NCBI RefSeq assembly: GCF_014698505.1
Contig: NZ_JACJTD010000024.1
Location: 62,001 to 126,000, forward strand
DNA: 64,000 nt
From: Nostoc foliaceum FACHB-393
GTDB taxonomy: Bacteria > Cyanobacteriota > Cyanobacteriia > Cyanobacteriales > Nostocaceae
Direction of reading: 5' to 3'
Positions 41,118 through 50,329 of this stretch are shown piece by piece; positions within the stretch are counted from its first letter, which is position 1; each line of letters starts with the position of its first letter. The translations under genes were made by a program, and so were the position numbers. The notes beneath the pieces were generated by a model. The model saw only the letters and a program-made list of their open reading frames with translations. It searched no databases and was not told the DNA's origin.

Positions 41118-42551
41118 TTACAGGGTTTTAAGATATTCAATCAAAGCTTTTTTATCTTCACCAGATAAATCAGTTCCATAAACATGCCCTTGATTGGAAT
41201 TAGCAGTTACGGTTGTATCGTATTTAAAACCTACAGCCTTGGCCTCATCTCCCTCAGTAATAAAGCCAACTTTTTTTGGATCGTAGACATCATATCCTCG
41301 ATAAAAAACCTGAGGACGATTTTCTGGTTTTTCTAACAAATCTTGTAGAGATGGGACTGAACCATTATGTAAATATGGCGCTCTTAACCACAAACCATCT
41401 AGGGAAACAGATACATACCCATTAGTTTTGCGTAAGTTTTTAAAGTCCCAAGGGTAGCCATCACCAAAATGATTGTAAGTATCTGCTCCTTCCTGTGTCC
41501 ACATATCTAACCGATGGCGGTCAGTTCCCACTTCTTCCACAGGGATGACAGTACCTGTTCTTTCTCCACCAAAAGCGTGACAAGATGCACAAGTATTAGC
41601 AAAAATTTGGCTTCCTTTTGTAGCCACTTGCTCATCAATAGCAAATGGATATTTGGGAGGTGGTAGTTCTTGAATAAAATCTTCTACCCGCTGTAAATCA
41701 GCTACAGGAAGTGATTTTTTGGTAGCACCGTCACCAATTGCTCCAGTTTGAACAGTTTCTGTTAGTGAAGTTTCTAAACCATCCCAATGGAGAGCAAACC
41801 CTTTGTGCATCTTTTGATTCCAAAGAGGCATCATATCAGAGTTGCCGATAGTGTTATCTTTGGGCAACTTTAAAGTATTGAATTTAACCGGGTTAAAAGG
41901 GTCAATTCGACCAGGGCCCCAGTTAGGACGGGAATCTGTCCAACTATAGTCTTCTTTTTGTTGCAGCAGCGCTTTCTTAGTTTGAGGAATTAGCACATAG
42001 CGATAAAGTAAATTTTCTAACCAAGAAAGCCGATAGTTATATTTGATTTCATCAAGGATATAATCTGCCGTAAATCTGGAATCACCAGCACTTGCACTCA
42101 AAAATCGTAAATAGCCTTGTGAATCAAACTTATTAGCAGGGGCTGCGGCGACAATTGTGGGTTTATCTTTCTCTGTTTTTCTATAGGTGGCGGTATGGCA
42201 AACAGCACAAGTTATACCGACACGAGGGAAGCCGATGGTTTTTTTTGTAAAGCCAACTGGCATTTCTTTACCCTCTTCCCATGTGATTCCCAAGGAAGTA
42301 TAACCACCTGGTCCTGGTAACTTATCAGGGAATATTCGTGGTAGTACCATCCAAATCCAATAGGGAACACCTTGTGCTTCTTCTGTGCCAATAGAACCAT
42401 ATTTAAAGTGTTCTTCAGGGGATTCATAATAAGTGGGAACCTCTCGAAAAAGGTTATACCATCCCACATACCCTACTACACCAACTAAAAGGATCACAAC
42501 TAAAACAATGCTTGTGATTACCCTACCTATTTTATCTTTGAGTATTGTCAT
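41118..42551 (-). CDS. Membrane-anchored diheme c-type cytochrome (peroxidase/RoxA-like)
   Basis: A 477-residue protein with an N-terminal membrane anchor (about 12-32) and two haem c sites: CAVCH (C115-H119) and CASCH (about 324-328). The C-terminal part has APYLHNGSVPSLQDLLE and YRGYDVYDPKKVGF, typical of the diheme cytochrome c peroxidase superfamily, which includes MauG, RoxA rubber oxygenase and the OdsA-type fatty acid dioxygenases. The ATG at 42551 is preferred to an upstream GTG (42608) because AAGGAG lies 12 bases before it. It faces the periplasm or thylakoid lumen and is the fourth gene of the operon. It is a paralogue of the protein at 43063. Confidence 0.88.
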   Translation of the reverse strand: MTILKDKIGRVITSIVLVVILLVGVVGYVGWYNLFREVPTYYESPEEHFKYGSIGTEEAQGVPYWIWMVLPRIFPDKLPGPGGYTSLGITWEEGKEMPVGFTKKTIGFPRVGITCAVCHTATYRKTEKDKPTIVAAAPANKFDSQGYLRFLSASAGDSRFTADYILDEIKYNYRLSWLENLLYRYVLIPQTKKALLQQKEDYSWTDSRPNWGPGRIDPFNPVKFNTLKLPKDNTIGNSDMMPLWNQKMHKGFALHWDGLETSLTETVQTGAIGDGATKKSLPVADLQRVEDFIQELPPPKYPFAIDEQVATKGSQIFANTCASCHAFGGERTGTVIPVEEVGTDRHRLDMWTQEGADTYNHFGDGYPWDFKNLRKTNGYVSVSLDGLWLRAPYLHNGSVPSLQDLLEKPENRPQVFYRGYDVYDPKKVGFITEGDEAKAVGFKYDTTVTANSNQGHVYGTDLSGEDKKALIEYLKTL

Positions 42552-42626
42552 GGCACTCTCTTGCTCCTTTGCAGAAGAATCTATTTGTAGTGCAGGCAAT
42601 ATACCCACACTAGGCTAGAGATAAAA

Positions 42627-43052
42627 TTAGGAAAATTGCTTTACTGGAGTTGTAGCAATGGCGTTTTGATTACGCATTGCTAGTGTCAGAAAAATTAATT
42701 CGGCTAATCCAAAAAACAGGTCTACAAAGGCAATGGATAAAAAGCCTTTATCTTGACCAAATAAAAATACTGCACAAATAAAAAACGTTGATCCAAAAGC
42801 TCTTGAAGGAAATATTGATATCCATGCTGTTGCCTGATATCGATATGGATCAATTGCTCCAGGGATATAAAATGCACTAATAATAAATAACAGCATTCCC
42901 GCAGCACGCACCCAGATAATTGGCACAGGTATCTGCATGTGGAGGAACGTCAGCATTAGCTCTGGAAAGAAGCAAGAGGGAATGACAAAAAACATATTAA
43001 CAATAATACCGAGCCAAGTAATGCGACTAAACCATTTCGCGTAAGTATTCAT
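42627..43052 (-). CDS. Small four-helix membrane protein
   Basis: A 141-residue integral membrane protein with four hydrophobic segments (about 12-35, 45-65, 80-100 and 105-127) and a short polar tail. I do not recognise a named family. It sits between two diheme cytochrome paralogues, 10 bases after one and 75 bases before the other, so it is very likely part of their complex or anchors them. A role in quinone or electron exchange is only a guess. Confidence 0.82.
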   Translation of the reverse strand: MNTYAKWFSRITWLGIIVNMFFVIPSCFFPELMLTFLHMQIPVPIIWVRAAGMLLFIISAFYIPGAIDPYRYQATAWISIFPSRAFGSTFFICAVFLFGQDKGFLSIAFVDLFFGLAELIFLTLAMRNQNAIATTPVKQFS

Positions 43053-43062
43053 TTTTCTCCTT

Positions 43063-44538
43063 TTAAAGCTTCTTCATATACTCAACTAGTGCATCTTTAT
43101 CTTCTGTGGGAAGATCAGTGCCGTATAAGTGGCCACTGTTACTATTTCCAGCCTTTGTTGTATCGAACTTAAAGTATTTTTTACCGTTTTCTCCACCTAC
43201 ATCAGACACAAAGCCAACTTTTTCTCTATCGATCACGTCATAGCCACGATAGAATTCTTTAGGTCTATTTTCTGGTGTTTCTAGCAAATCCCGTAAGGTG
43301 GGGACTGAGCCATTGTGCAGATAAGGGCCACGTAACCAAACACCATCAAGAGGCATATTTGCATAACCATTCGTCTTGCGGAAATTTGTAAATCGCCACG
43401 GATAGCCTGTATACAGCGTATTTTGGTTAGACATCGTTTCGTAGGTATATGAATCGAGACGATGGGGGTCTGTCCCAATTTCTTGAATTGGTACAACTTT
43501 GCCTGTATGAGCGCCACCAAAAGCATGACAACTAGCGCAATTACTTTCAAAAAGCTGTTCTCCCTTCGCTGCTATAGTTTCGTTAACTTCGTAGGGATAT
43601 TTTGGTGGTGGTAGTTCCCAAAGCCAATCGGCAACTCGCTGAATCCGAGGTAAATCAATTGTTGTGGGTGTGACTCCGGTGCCTAAAGCTGCACTCTTAT
43701 TACGTTCATCAACGGAAGTATTATTACCATCCCAATGTAATTGCAATCCCTCGCGCGGTTTTTGGTTCCAAACTGAGGGGAAATCAGAAGTACCAATAAG
43801 TTCATCCTGACGCAATTTATCCATTGGGAAATGGAATTGAATTGCTTTATAAGGATTAAAAGTATCTACTCTTCCTGGCCCCCAATCTGGTTGTTCTTCA
43901 ACAAACTTAAGCCGAGATGCCTGATTAATTAGCGCATCTCTAGTTTGAGGAATTGCAATGAAGCGATAAAGTAATTTTTCAACGGGATTTAGACCACCAC
44001 TAATTTTTTCTATTTCTGGCAACATCCGATTAGCAGTAAAGCGTTCATCCACACCAACTGCTGATAAGAATTTGATATATCCCTGCAAATTAAGCACATT
44101 AGCAGGCATCGTGGTGATGACTTGATGTTCGCTATTGGGGGTATCTCGTAGCGTCCCTGTATGACATACAGCACAATTCAACCCAACTCGATCAATAAAG
44201 ACTCTCCGTTGCGAAAAACCTATAGGTAAATCTTTGTCAGGTTCTTTGATAAATCCCAGAGAAGTATAACCTTTTCCAGGTAATTTATCTGGAAATAACT
44301 CTGGTAAAACTTTCCAAACCCAGTAAGGGATGCCATTGATGGGTTCGCTGCCGATTGAACCATATTTAAAGTGGTTTTCAATGTCAGCATAATCTACTGG
44401 GGAGTTAGATAAAACAGGCCACAATAAAAAGACTGCTACTGCTACAACGCCCACAATCACAACCCAAATCCGCTTGAAGATACTCTTTATTCCCTTGAGT
44501 GGGATAGAAAGTAGGGTAGGGTTAGTTTGTTCAGTCAT
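43063..44538 (-). CDS. Membrane-anchored diheme c-type cytochrome (peroxidase/RoxA-like)
   Basis: A 491-residue protein with an N-terminal membrane anchor (about 23-42) and haem c sites CAVCH (C122-H126) and CASCH (C334-H338). It shares GSIGSEPINGIPYWVWKVLP, FPDKLPGKGYTSLG, CASCHAFGG and YLHNGSVPTLRDLLE with the paralogue at 41118. The second haem region and the following tyrosine/tryptophan-rich segments match the diheme peroxidase superfamily. The two gene copies with a small membrane protein between them form a repeated module. Likely a periplasmic oxidase or oxygenase; the substrate is unknown. Confidence 0.88.
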   Translation of the reverse strand: MTEQTNPTLLSIPLKGIKSIFKRIWVVIVGVVAVAVFLLWPVLSNSPVDYADIENHFKYGSIGSEPINGIPYWVWKVLPELFPDKLPGKGYTSLGFIKEPDKDLPIGFSQRRVFIDRVGLNCAVCHTGTLRDTPNSEHQVITTMPANVLNLQGYIKFLSAVGVDERFTANRMLPEIEKISGGLNPVEKLLYRFIAIPQTRDALINQASRLKFVEEQPDWGPGRVDTFNPYKAIQFHFPMDKLRQDELIGTSDFPSVWNQKPREGLQLHWDGNNTSVDERNKSAALGTGVTPTTIDLPRIQRVADWLWELPPPKYPYEVNETIAAKGEQLFESNCASCHAFGGAHTGKVVPIQEIGTDPHRLDSYTYETMSNQNTLYTGYPWRFTNFRKTNGYANMPLDGVWLRGPYLHNGSVPTLRDLLETPENRPKEFYRGYDVIDREKVGFVSDVGGENGKKYFKFDTTKAGNSNSGHLYGTDLPTEDKDALVEYMKKL

Positions 44539-44604
44539 AAAACACTCCCTATATTGCCGAAATTATCTGTAAGCGAAATTGTCAATCTGATACCCATCGC
44601 TTTT

Positions 44605-45999
44605 TTACTTAGATGAATTTGCAAACTGAGTTGGATGAAAGACTGACATTACTTCTTCCATCATTTCTTCATAGCTATTGAAACGATCCTGCTCGTAACA
44701 ACCTAAGGGGTTTTCAATTACATTTAACAGACATTTATTACAATAAGTACACGGTTTATCTGCAAGGTCTTTACCTTCTTTAAAGGATTTAACTAAGTCA
44801 TTGTTAGCAATGAGGGTACGAGCCATTGTAACGCCATCGCAATATTTATCATTAATTGCTTGACGAATATAAGAAGCCTGCTGTAAACCACCTGTGCATA
44901 ATACGGGAATATTAACGTGCTTTTTAATTTCTCTGGAATCTAGCAAGTTTCTGCCTTGGTTCTCTGCCAGTAACTGCTTGATTTTCGGGTCTTTTATATC
45001 ATCACCACTAAATGCCTGGGGAGGCAATTGCTTTTTCACGCGGTTCCATAAACAATTGAAAAGTGGGTGTAAAAATGATTTGCGAAATAAAATGTAGTTG
45101 CGTGTGGTTTCAACGCCACTCGACAACATAGCGTCATAAGTTTTAGAAATAATATCAAAATTAAAATCACCAATGGGATTGAGTGGATGAGGAAATAAGC
45201 TACCAGTTGATACATGCACCCCATCAGCCCCAGCTTCTTCTGCCCATTTACAAACTTGGATAGAATCTTCTATGGTATTACCTGGCTTTTCCCAAAAGGT
45301 GACGGCGTTGTTATAGTCAACGGCACTAATTTTAAATTGCAAATGAAAGTCGTTGCCTACTTCTTTACGGATTGCTTTAATTACATCTAGCAAAAACCGC
45401 GCTCGATTCTCTAACGAACCACCGTATTCATCTTGACGGTCGTTGATTCCAGAACTGAGAAATTGGTTAAAAAGATATCCATTTGCACTGTGCAATTCTA
45501 CTCCATCTAAACCTGCTTCACGGGCACGTCTAGCACCATCGGCAAAGTATTGAATTGTTTCTTTAATTTCTGCTAGTGTCATTGCTTGACACAAAAAGCC
45601 GTGGAATGGCTCAGTTTGGCTGGTAGAACTTAACGCTTTTTTTCCTAAGTTTTCTATACCGCCAATGTCTTGCTGTCGCCCAGAATGACTTAATTGCAAG
45701 ATAAATTTACAGTCATATTCATGGACTTTTTCGCCTACTTTTCGCCAGAAAGGAATGCGCTCATCACAGTCAATGGTCGCGTAATTAGGCATAATTCGTC
45801 CCCGGATAGTGACTGGGACAAAGGAACTAATAATAGCCCCTACACCACCACGAGCAAACTTTTCTTCCCAGTTGATTCGGGCTTGGGTACCTGAACCATC
45901 ATAGTTATCCCATCTTCCAGAAATACTAGAGCGAAAAATCCGATTTTTGACTGTGAGGTTACGGAATTTCAATGGCTCGAAAATAATATCACTTTCCAT
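44605..45999 (-). CDS. NADH:flavin oxidoreductase / Old Yellow Enzyme family, with C-terminal Cys cluster
   Basis: A 464-residue FMN-binding TIM barrel. The N-terminus FEPLKFRNLTVKNRIFRSS, QLSHSGRQQ, the catalytic region GVELHSANGYLFNQFLS and NDRQDEYGGSLENRARF are hallmarks of the family. Near the C-terminus, CTYCNKCLLNVIENPLGC resembles the 4Fe-4S ligands of 2,4-dienoyl-CoA reductase, but the flavodoxin-like C-terminal domain of that enzyme is absent. Members reduce activated C=C bonds, for example in oxylipins. It is the first gene of the seven-gene operon, with a 661-base divergent regulatory region upstream. Confidence 0.93.
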   Translation of the reverse strand: MESDIIFEPLKFRNLTVKNRIFRSSISGRWDNYDGSGTQARINWEEKFARGGVGAIISSFVPVTIRGRIMPNYATIDCDERIPFWRKVGEKVHEYDCKFILQLSHSGRQQDIGGIENLGKKALSSTSQTEPFHGFLCQAMTLAEIKETIQYFADGARRAREAGLDGVELHSANGYLFNQFLSSGINDRQDEYGGSLENRARFLLDVIKAIRKEVGNDFHLQFKISAVDYNNAVTFWEKPGNTIEDSIQVCKWAEEAGADGVHVSTGSLFPHPLNPIGDFNFDIISKTYDAMLSSGVETTRNYILFRKSFLHPLFNCLWNRVKKQLPPQAFSGDDIKDPKIKQLLAENQGRNLLDSREIKKHVNIPVLCTGGLQQASYIRQAINDKYCDGVTMARTLIANNDLVKSFKEGKDLADKPCTYCNKCLLNVIENPLGCYEQDRFNSYEEMMEEVMSVFHPTQFANSSK

Positions 46000-46660
46000 G
46001 TGTTCCTCTGTTTTTATTTTGTTGTATCGCCAATAAAATTAATTAGGTATGAGAATTTTCCTAGCACTAATAACCTCTCCAGAAGACTGCTATTTCCAAT
46101 GTCTCTAGGATGGTAATTGTTTATGTCTACAAATCCACAGTGCAGGTTTTCGGATGCGAACGCCAAATATTAAGTTTTTGTTACTTAGATTTGGCTACCA
46201 AATTTCAGCATGGAAGTTTATCCTTATTGGTTTTTACAGTTATATAAAGTCTTTTGCCGTTTGTAAACCTACAGCATTAACCAACAAAATCTTAAAAAAA
46301 GTGAAAATTTTCGCCTTTTATTTCTCTTGAAAGGTTAAGGCAATCTTAAAATTAGCTTCTAACAATTTGTTACAAACTCAACCCACTATGCAGGGAATCG
46401 TTATAACCATAGCAAATTGGTTATTCAACACCATTGTTAGTTTACAATTTTTTAAATTTTTGATTTATAAATGTATAAAAGTTTATTGATGACGTTTTGC
46501 AAATTTGTGTAGTAACTTCATATATAACGAGCCTCAGTCAGGTACATTTTAAATCATCAAAAGTATCCCAATGCTAAATCCGGAAAATGGGAAATCAATG
46601 ATGGAGCATTAGTGTACCTCTGTAAACTGAGGTGCAGTGAAAAAGGTTTAAGAGAGTTTT
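46000..46660. promoter_or_regulatory. Divergent promoter region between the two oxylipin-like gene sets
   Basis: 661 AT-rich bases between the Old Yellow Enzyme gene (minus) and the third cytochrome gene (plus). No gene is supported on either strand. A divergent arrangement of this size is a natural place for a shared regulator to bind, but I could not identify an operator or assign promoter boxes with confidence. Confidence 0.45.
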
Positions 46661-48670
46661 ATGAAAAAGACAAGTCTAATTTTTAAGGGCTGTCTGCTCC
46701 TGCTATTCGTGACTATGTTTATAGTCTGCGGCTTTTATGGAACGCCTACAGCTCTAGCCGACGAGTATAGCGAAACACCTGCGCCACTAAGTAATAGTTA
46801 TCCTAATACGGGTGTATCTGAATACCCTGATAACTGTGAAGGTATCGGTTATCTCCCAGAATACAGAACGGAGAATTTGACAGATGCCGAGAAACGGGGT
46901 CGTTGCACCTGGTACTTATGGACTGGCGGTAACGCCAAGTACTATCGTGATTTAGCGAAGCGAACACATGGTGGTGTTGACTTACTAAAGCTAATTGACT
47001 CGCGTGTGCATGACGAGCGATTCCAACGCTATGGCGCAATTAACGATCCTGGATGTGAAAAAGCAACAACACCAGATGAATACGGTTTGTGGCTAGATAA
47101 GTGTAAAGACCCACTTTCAACCGGCGTTATTGGGTTGCGTAAGTTCCAAAACCCCAACTTCGACTCGGCAAAATGGAACCCTGTTGAATATGCCAAAACT
47201 TCACAAGTTGAGCCTCCCTACGTGATTGGGCAGTCTTGCGCCATCTGTCATGTAGCATTAGATCCTCTCAACCCACCGAAAGACAAGGAACATCCGAAAT
47301 GGGAAAACCTCGTAGCAGCATTGGGTAATCAGTACATCAAAGAAAACAAATTATTTGCATCCAGCGTTAGGGACAATAGTTTTGTTAAGCAAGTACTTGA
47401 CTCTCAGAGACCGGGTACCTCTGATACTTCTCGGATTGGTAACGATCACATCAATAATCCGAATGCGATCAATGCCATTTTTAATTTAGGCGATCGCCCC
47501 ACATATCCAGAGGTAATGAACGATGGTTCAACTCAGGATGTTAATCATATTCTCAAAGATGGCGCGGACTCTACAGGAGTGGCAAATGCCTCACTACGCG
47601 TCTACGTCAACATTGGGATGTGTGGCGATTACTGGACAACTCTCCATGAGCCTTTATTAGGCAGAACTCCCCAAAAACCTTTTGATATCGAAAAGGCGCG
47701 GAAGGAGTGCGAAGGGTGGAGACAAACAGAAGCACGCATGGCTGATGCGGAAGCATTCTTAAAAACCATCAAGCCGATGCACCTAAAAGATGCACCAGGT
47801 GGTGAAGAGTTCTTGACTAAAGATGAGGAAGTTCTCAAACGTGGCAAACTGGTTTTTGCTAGCACTTGTGCTGGTTGCCATTCCAGCAAAAAGCCATCGG
47901 CTGCGATCGCTGTTGACCCCGAACAGGCTCAGAAATGGTATGAAGAGTCTGTACTCAGTAGTAATTTTTTAGACCACAACTTCTTGTCTGATGACCAGCG
48001 TTATCCAGTGACACTAATTGGCACTAATGCGGCGCGATCGCTGGGAACAAATGCCACTAAGGGGCATATTTGGGATCAGTTCTCGTCGAAGACCTACAAA
48101 GAACTGCCATCACCAGGAACATTGACTCTGTACAACCCTTTCGATGAGAAAAAACCCATCGAATTTAAGATACCAGACGGCGGTTTGGGATATTACCGCA
48201 CACCTTCGCTAGTTAGTATTTGGGCAACAGCACCACTTCTGCACAACAATACACTAGGACTTTACAATGAAGATCCTTCAGTAAAAGGGCGTGTAGAAGC
48301 CTATACGGATGCTATGGAAAAGCTGTTGTGGCCTGAAAAGCGTGAAGGAATTATCAGCAGAACAACTAAAGATACCAAATTAGAGCTTCCCCCAGGAGAT
48401 CCGAATCCTAGATTTAGGATTCCTATTCCTAAAGGTACACCTGTGAATTTGCTAGCAAGTATCAATATTAGAGAGGCGATTACATCTCTTAATATCAGCA
48501 ACCTTTTTCAGGACTTGAAACCCAAGGATGGAATTAAGGGTAAGTTGGCACGCGTGCTTTTAAGAGCTAACAAATCTCCTGACTTCGTTGAAGATGAGGG
48601 TCATTATTTTGGCTCCAATCTACCAGATCAAGACAAGAAAGCCCTAATTGAGTTCGTGAAAACTTTCTAA
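46661..48670 (+). CDS. Secreted diheme c-type cytochrome, large form
   Basis: A 669-residue protein with a Sec signal peptide (hydrophobic 9-27, cleavage after TALA at about 33) and two haem c sites: CAICH (C193-H197) and CAGCH (C403-H407). LGYYRTPSLVSIWATAPLLHNNTLG (about 509-533) places it in the same broad diheme peroxidase/oxygenase superfamily as the two proteins across the divergent region, but with an extra N-terminal part. Its length is near that of rubber oxygenase RoxA and the diheme fatty acid dioxygenases of Pseudomonas. It is followed 95 bases later by a lipase-like gene. Confidence 0.9.
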   Translation: MKKTSLIFKGCLLLLFVTMFIVCGFYGTPTALADEYSETPAPLSNSYPNTGVSEYPDNCEGIGYLPEYRTENLTDAEKRGRCTWYLWTGGNAKYYRDLAKRTHGGVDLLKLIDSRVHDERFQRYGAINDPGCEKATTPDEYGLWLDKCKDPLSTGVIGLRKFQNPNFDSAKWNPVEYAKTSQVEPPYVIGQSCAICHVALDPLNPPKDKEHPKWENLVAALGNQYIKENKLFASSVRDNSFVKQVLDSQRPGTSDTSRIGNDHINNPNAINAIFNLGDRPTYPEVMNDGSTQDVNHILKDGADSTGVANASLRVYVNIGMCGDYWTTLHEPLLGRTPQKPFDIEKARKECEGWRQTEARMADAEAFLKTIKPMHLKDAPGGEEFLTKDEEVLKRGKLVFASTCAGCHSSKKPSAAIAVDPEQAQKWYEESVLSSNFLDHNFLSDDQRYPVTLIGTNAARSLGTNATKGHIWDQFSSKTYKELPSPGTLTLYNPFDEKKPIEFKIPDGGLGYYRTPSLVSIWATAPLLHNNTLGLYNEDPSVKGRVEAYTDAMEKLLWPEKREGIISRTTKDTKLELPPGDPNPRFRIPIPKGTPVNLLASINIREAITSLNISNLFQDLKPKDGIKGKLARVLLRANKSPDFVEDEGHYFGSNLPDQDKKALIEFVKTF

Positions 48671-48753
48671 GACAAGTTGTCTAGATGTTCTGCATTGCAA
48701 GTACTCGTTCCCAGATTAAACTTGGGAACGAGCAAAAATATTTATTAAATAGC

Positions 48754-48758
48754 GAGGA
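48754..48758 (+). promoter_or_regulatory. Ribosome site GAGGA that sets the lipase start
   Basis: GAGGA seven bases before the ATG at 48766; the longer in-frame start at 48685 lacks such a site. Confidence 0.6.
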
Positions 48759-48765
48759 TATATTT

Positions 48766-50238
48766 ATGCAGTATTTACCAATCATCTTCGTTCGTGGATA
48801 TGCAGGTACACAAAAAGACGTTGAACAAACGGTCAATGATCCATTTTATGGATTCAATAGTGGTTCAACCCATATTCGAGTAGATGAGAAAGAAAATCCC
48901 CAGAAGTTTTTTTTCGAGAGTCCATTGCTGCGGCTAATGACCGATCATGGTTATCAACCAATTGTTGACAATCAGAATATAAGCAATCAAATTAAGAGAT
49001 TGTCTAATCAACTTCATAAAACTATTTGGATCTATCGATTTTATGATATAACTACACGCAGTTTTGGTTCTAAGACTGAAGTCAGACAGGAAATGGAGGA
49101 AATAGCCAAGGGTTTAAGAGACCTAATCCAAACTGTCAAAAAAACTACAGGTGCAGGCAAAGTCTATCTTGTCGCCCATTCGATGGGAGGCCTTGTTTGT
49201 CGCAGCTTGATTCAAAAGATTTATCCAGAACAACGCGAACAAGCTGTCAATCACATTGATAAATTATTTACCTACGCCACACCTCATGGTGGCATTTATT
49301 TTGAGGTCGGGAGTGGTTTACTTGAAGAATTGAGGGACAGGTTTCAATTAAATAATTCTGATGACTTTGGTCCCCAGAGGATGTATCAGTATTTAACACC
49401 TTATATCAAGTCAACAGCTAAGTTACCCAATGACTTTAAGCTAGAAAAACTACAAAGCCTAGAAAATGCATTTTCGCCAAACCGCGTTTTTTCTCTGATT
49501 GGCACTAATGCACATGATTATGAAGAAGCTTTTGGTCTTTCACGCACGACTGTGGGGGTGAAAAGTGATGGTCTAGTTCAGATTGATAAAGCTTACATCA
49601 CCGGATCTCATCGTGCCTATATTCATCGCTCTCATGGTGGGCGTTATGGCATATTGAACTCGGAAGAAGGTTATCAAAACCTGCAACGCTTTCTGTTTGG
49701 TGATATCCAGGTGAAACTGTCTCTAAGCAATGTCCAGTTGAAAGACCTGGACAAGAATTTTTATCAACTGGAAACTAGGGTTGCTTTGCGTGGTCTTCCT
49801 ATCCCTATATATGAGCAAGCGATCGCTCATTATTGCCCAATCACACAAGAGTTAACAAGAAAAGATAAACCCATTCCCTTGTTTACAGCCTTTTTAATCC
49901 CAAAAAACTCAGCCAGTGATGATAACGTCTGTAGATATGCCCTGCGTTTAGCACTGCATTCCTTCACAAAACAAGAGACGAATTGGTTGCGTGACAGTCA
50001 TCTCGACCAAGTACCCCTGTGGTCTGACTATCTAATTACTGATGTTGCCGCAACAGATGGCACATATGACGCTAAATACAGTTGGAATTCCGATGAGAAA
50101 GAGCCAGTAACAAACTTAAATCCCACTTCAGAATCCAGTTCAAGTATATATGTTGCATATGTTCCCCTACCTGACCGTGGGCAAAAAGTTTTAGGAACAA
50201 ACGCGGCAGTTCGCTTGGAAATTTCTCGATGGCAATAA
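48766..50238 (+). CDS. Alpha/beta hydrolase, lipase-like
   Basis: A 490-residue protein. The opening strand LPIIFVRGYAGTQ resembles the oxyanion-loop region of lipases and PGAP1/LipA-like esterases. The nucleophile elbow AHSMGG puts the catalytic Ser at residue 139. TYATPHGGIYFEVG follows, and an acid/His pair probably lies in the GVKSDGLVQIDKAYI and YIHRSHGGRYGI region. The C-terminal third (about 330-490) is beta-rich and unrecognised. No signal peptide is visible. The ATG at 48766 is chosen for its ribosome site. Position between a diheme cytochrome and an SDR suggests it supplies free fatty acids; that is inference. Confidence 0.83.
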   Translation: MQYLPIIFVRGYAGTQKDVEQTVNDPFYGFNSGSTHIRVDEKENPQKFFFESPLLRLMTDHGYQPIVDNQNISNQIKRLSNQLHKTIWIYRFYDITTRSFGSKTEVRQEMEEIAKGLRDLIQTVKKTTGAGKVYLVAHSMGGLVCRSLIQKIYPEQREQAVNHIDKLFTYATPHGGIYFEVGSGLLEELRDRFQLNNSDDFGPQRMYQYLTPYIKSTAKLPNDFKLEKLQSLENAFSPNRVFSLIGTNAHDYEEAFGLSRTTVGVKSDGLVQIDKAYITGSHRAYIHRSHGGRYGILNSEEGYQNLQRFLFGDIQVKLSLSNVQLKDLDKNFYQLETRVALRGLPIPIYEQAIAHYCPITQELTRKDKPIPLFTAFLIPKNSASDDNVCRYALRLALHSFTKQETNWLRDSHLDQVPLWSDYLITDVAATDGTYDAKYSWNSDEKEPVTNLNPTSESSSSIYVAYVPLPDRGQKVLGTNAAVRLEISRWQ

Positions 50239-50329
50239 AGGAGGCAGGGGGAGAAGAATTAATAACCAATGCCCAATGCCCAATAACTAATGATTCTTTT
50301 TTTTTCAAGCAGTTAAGAGAGGAAAATTT

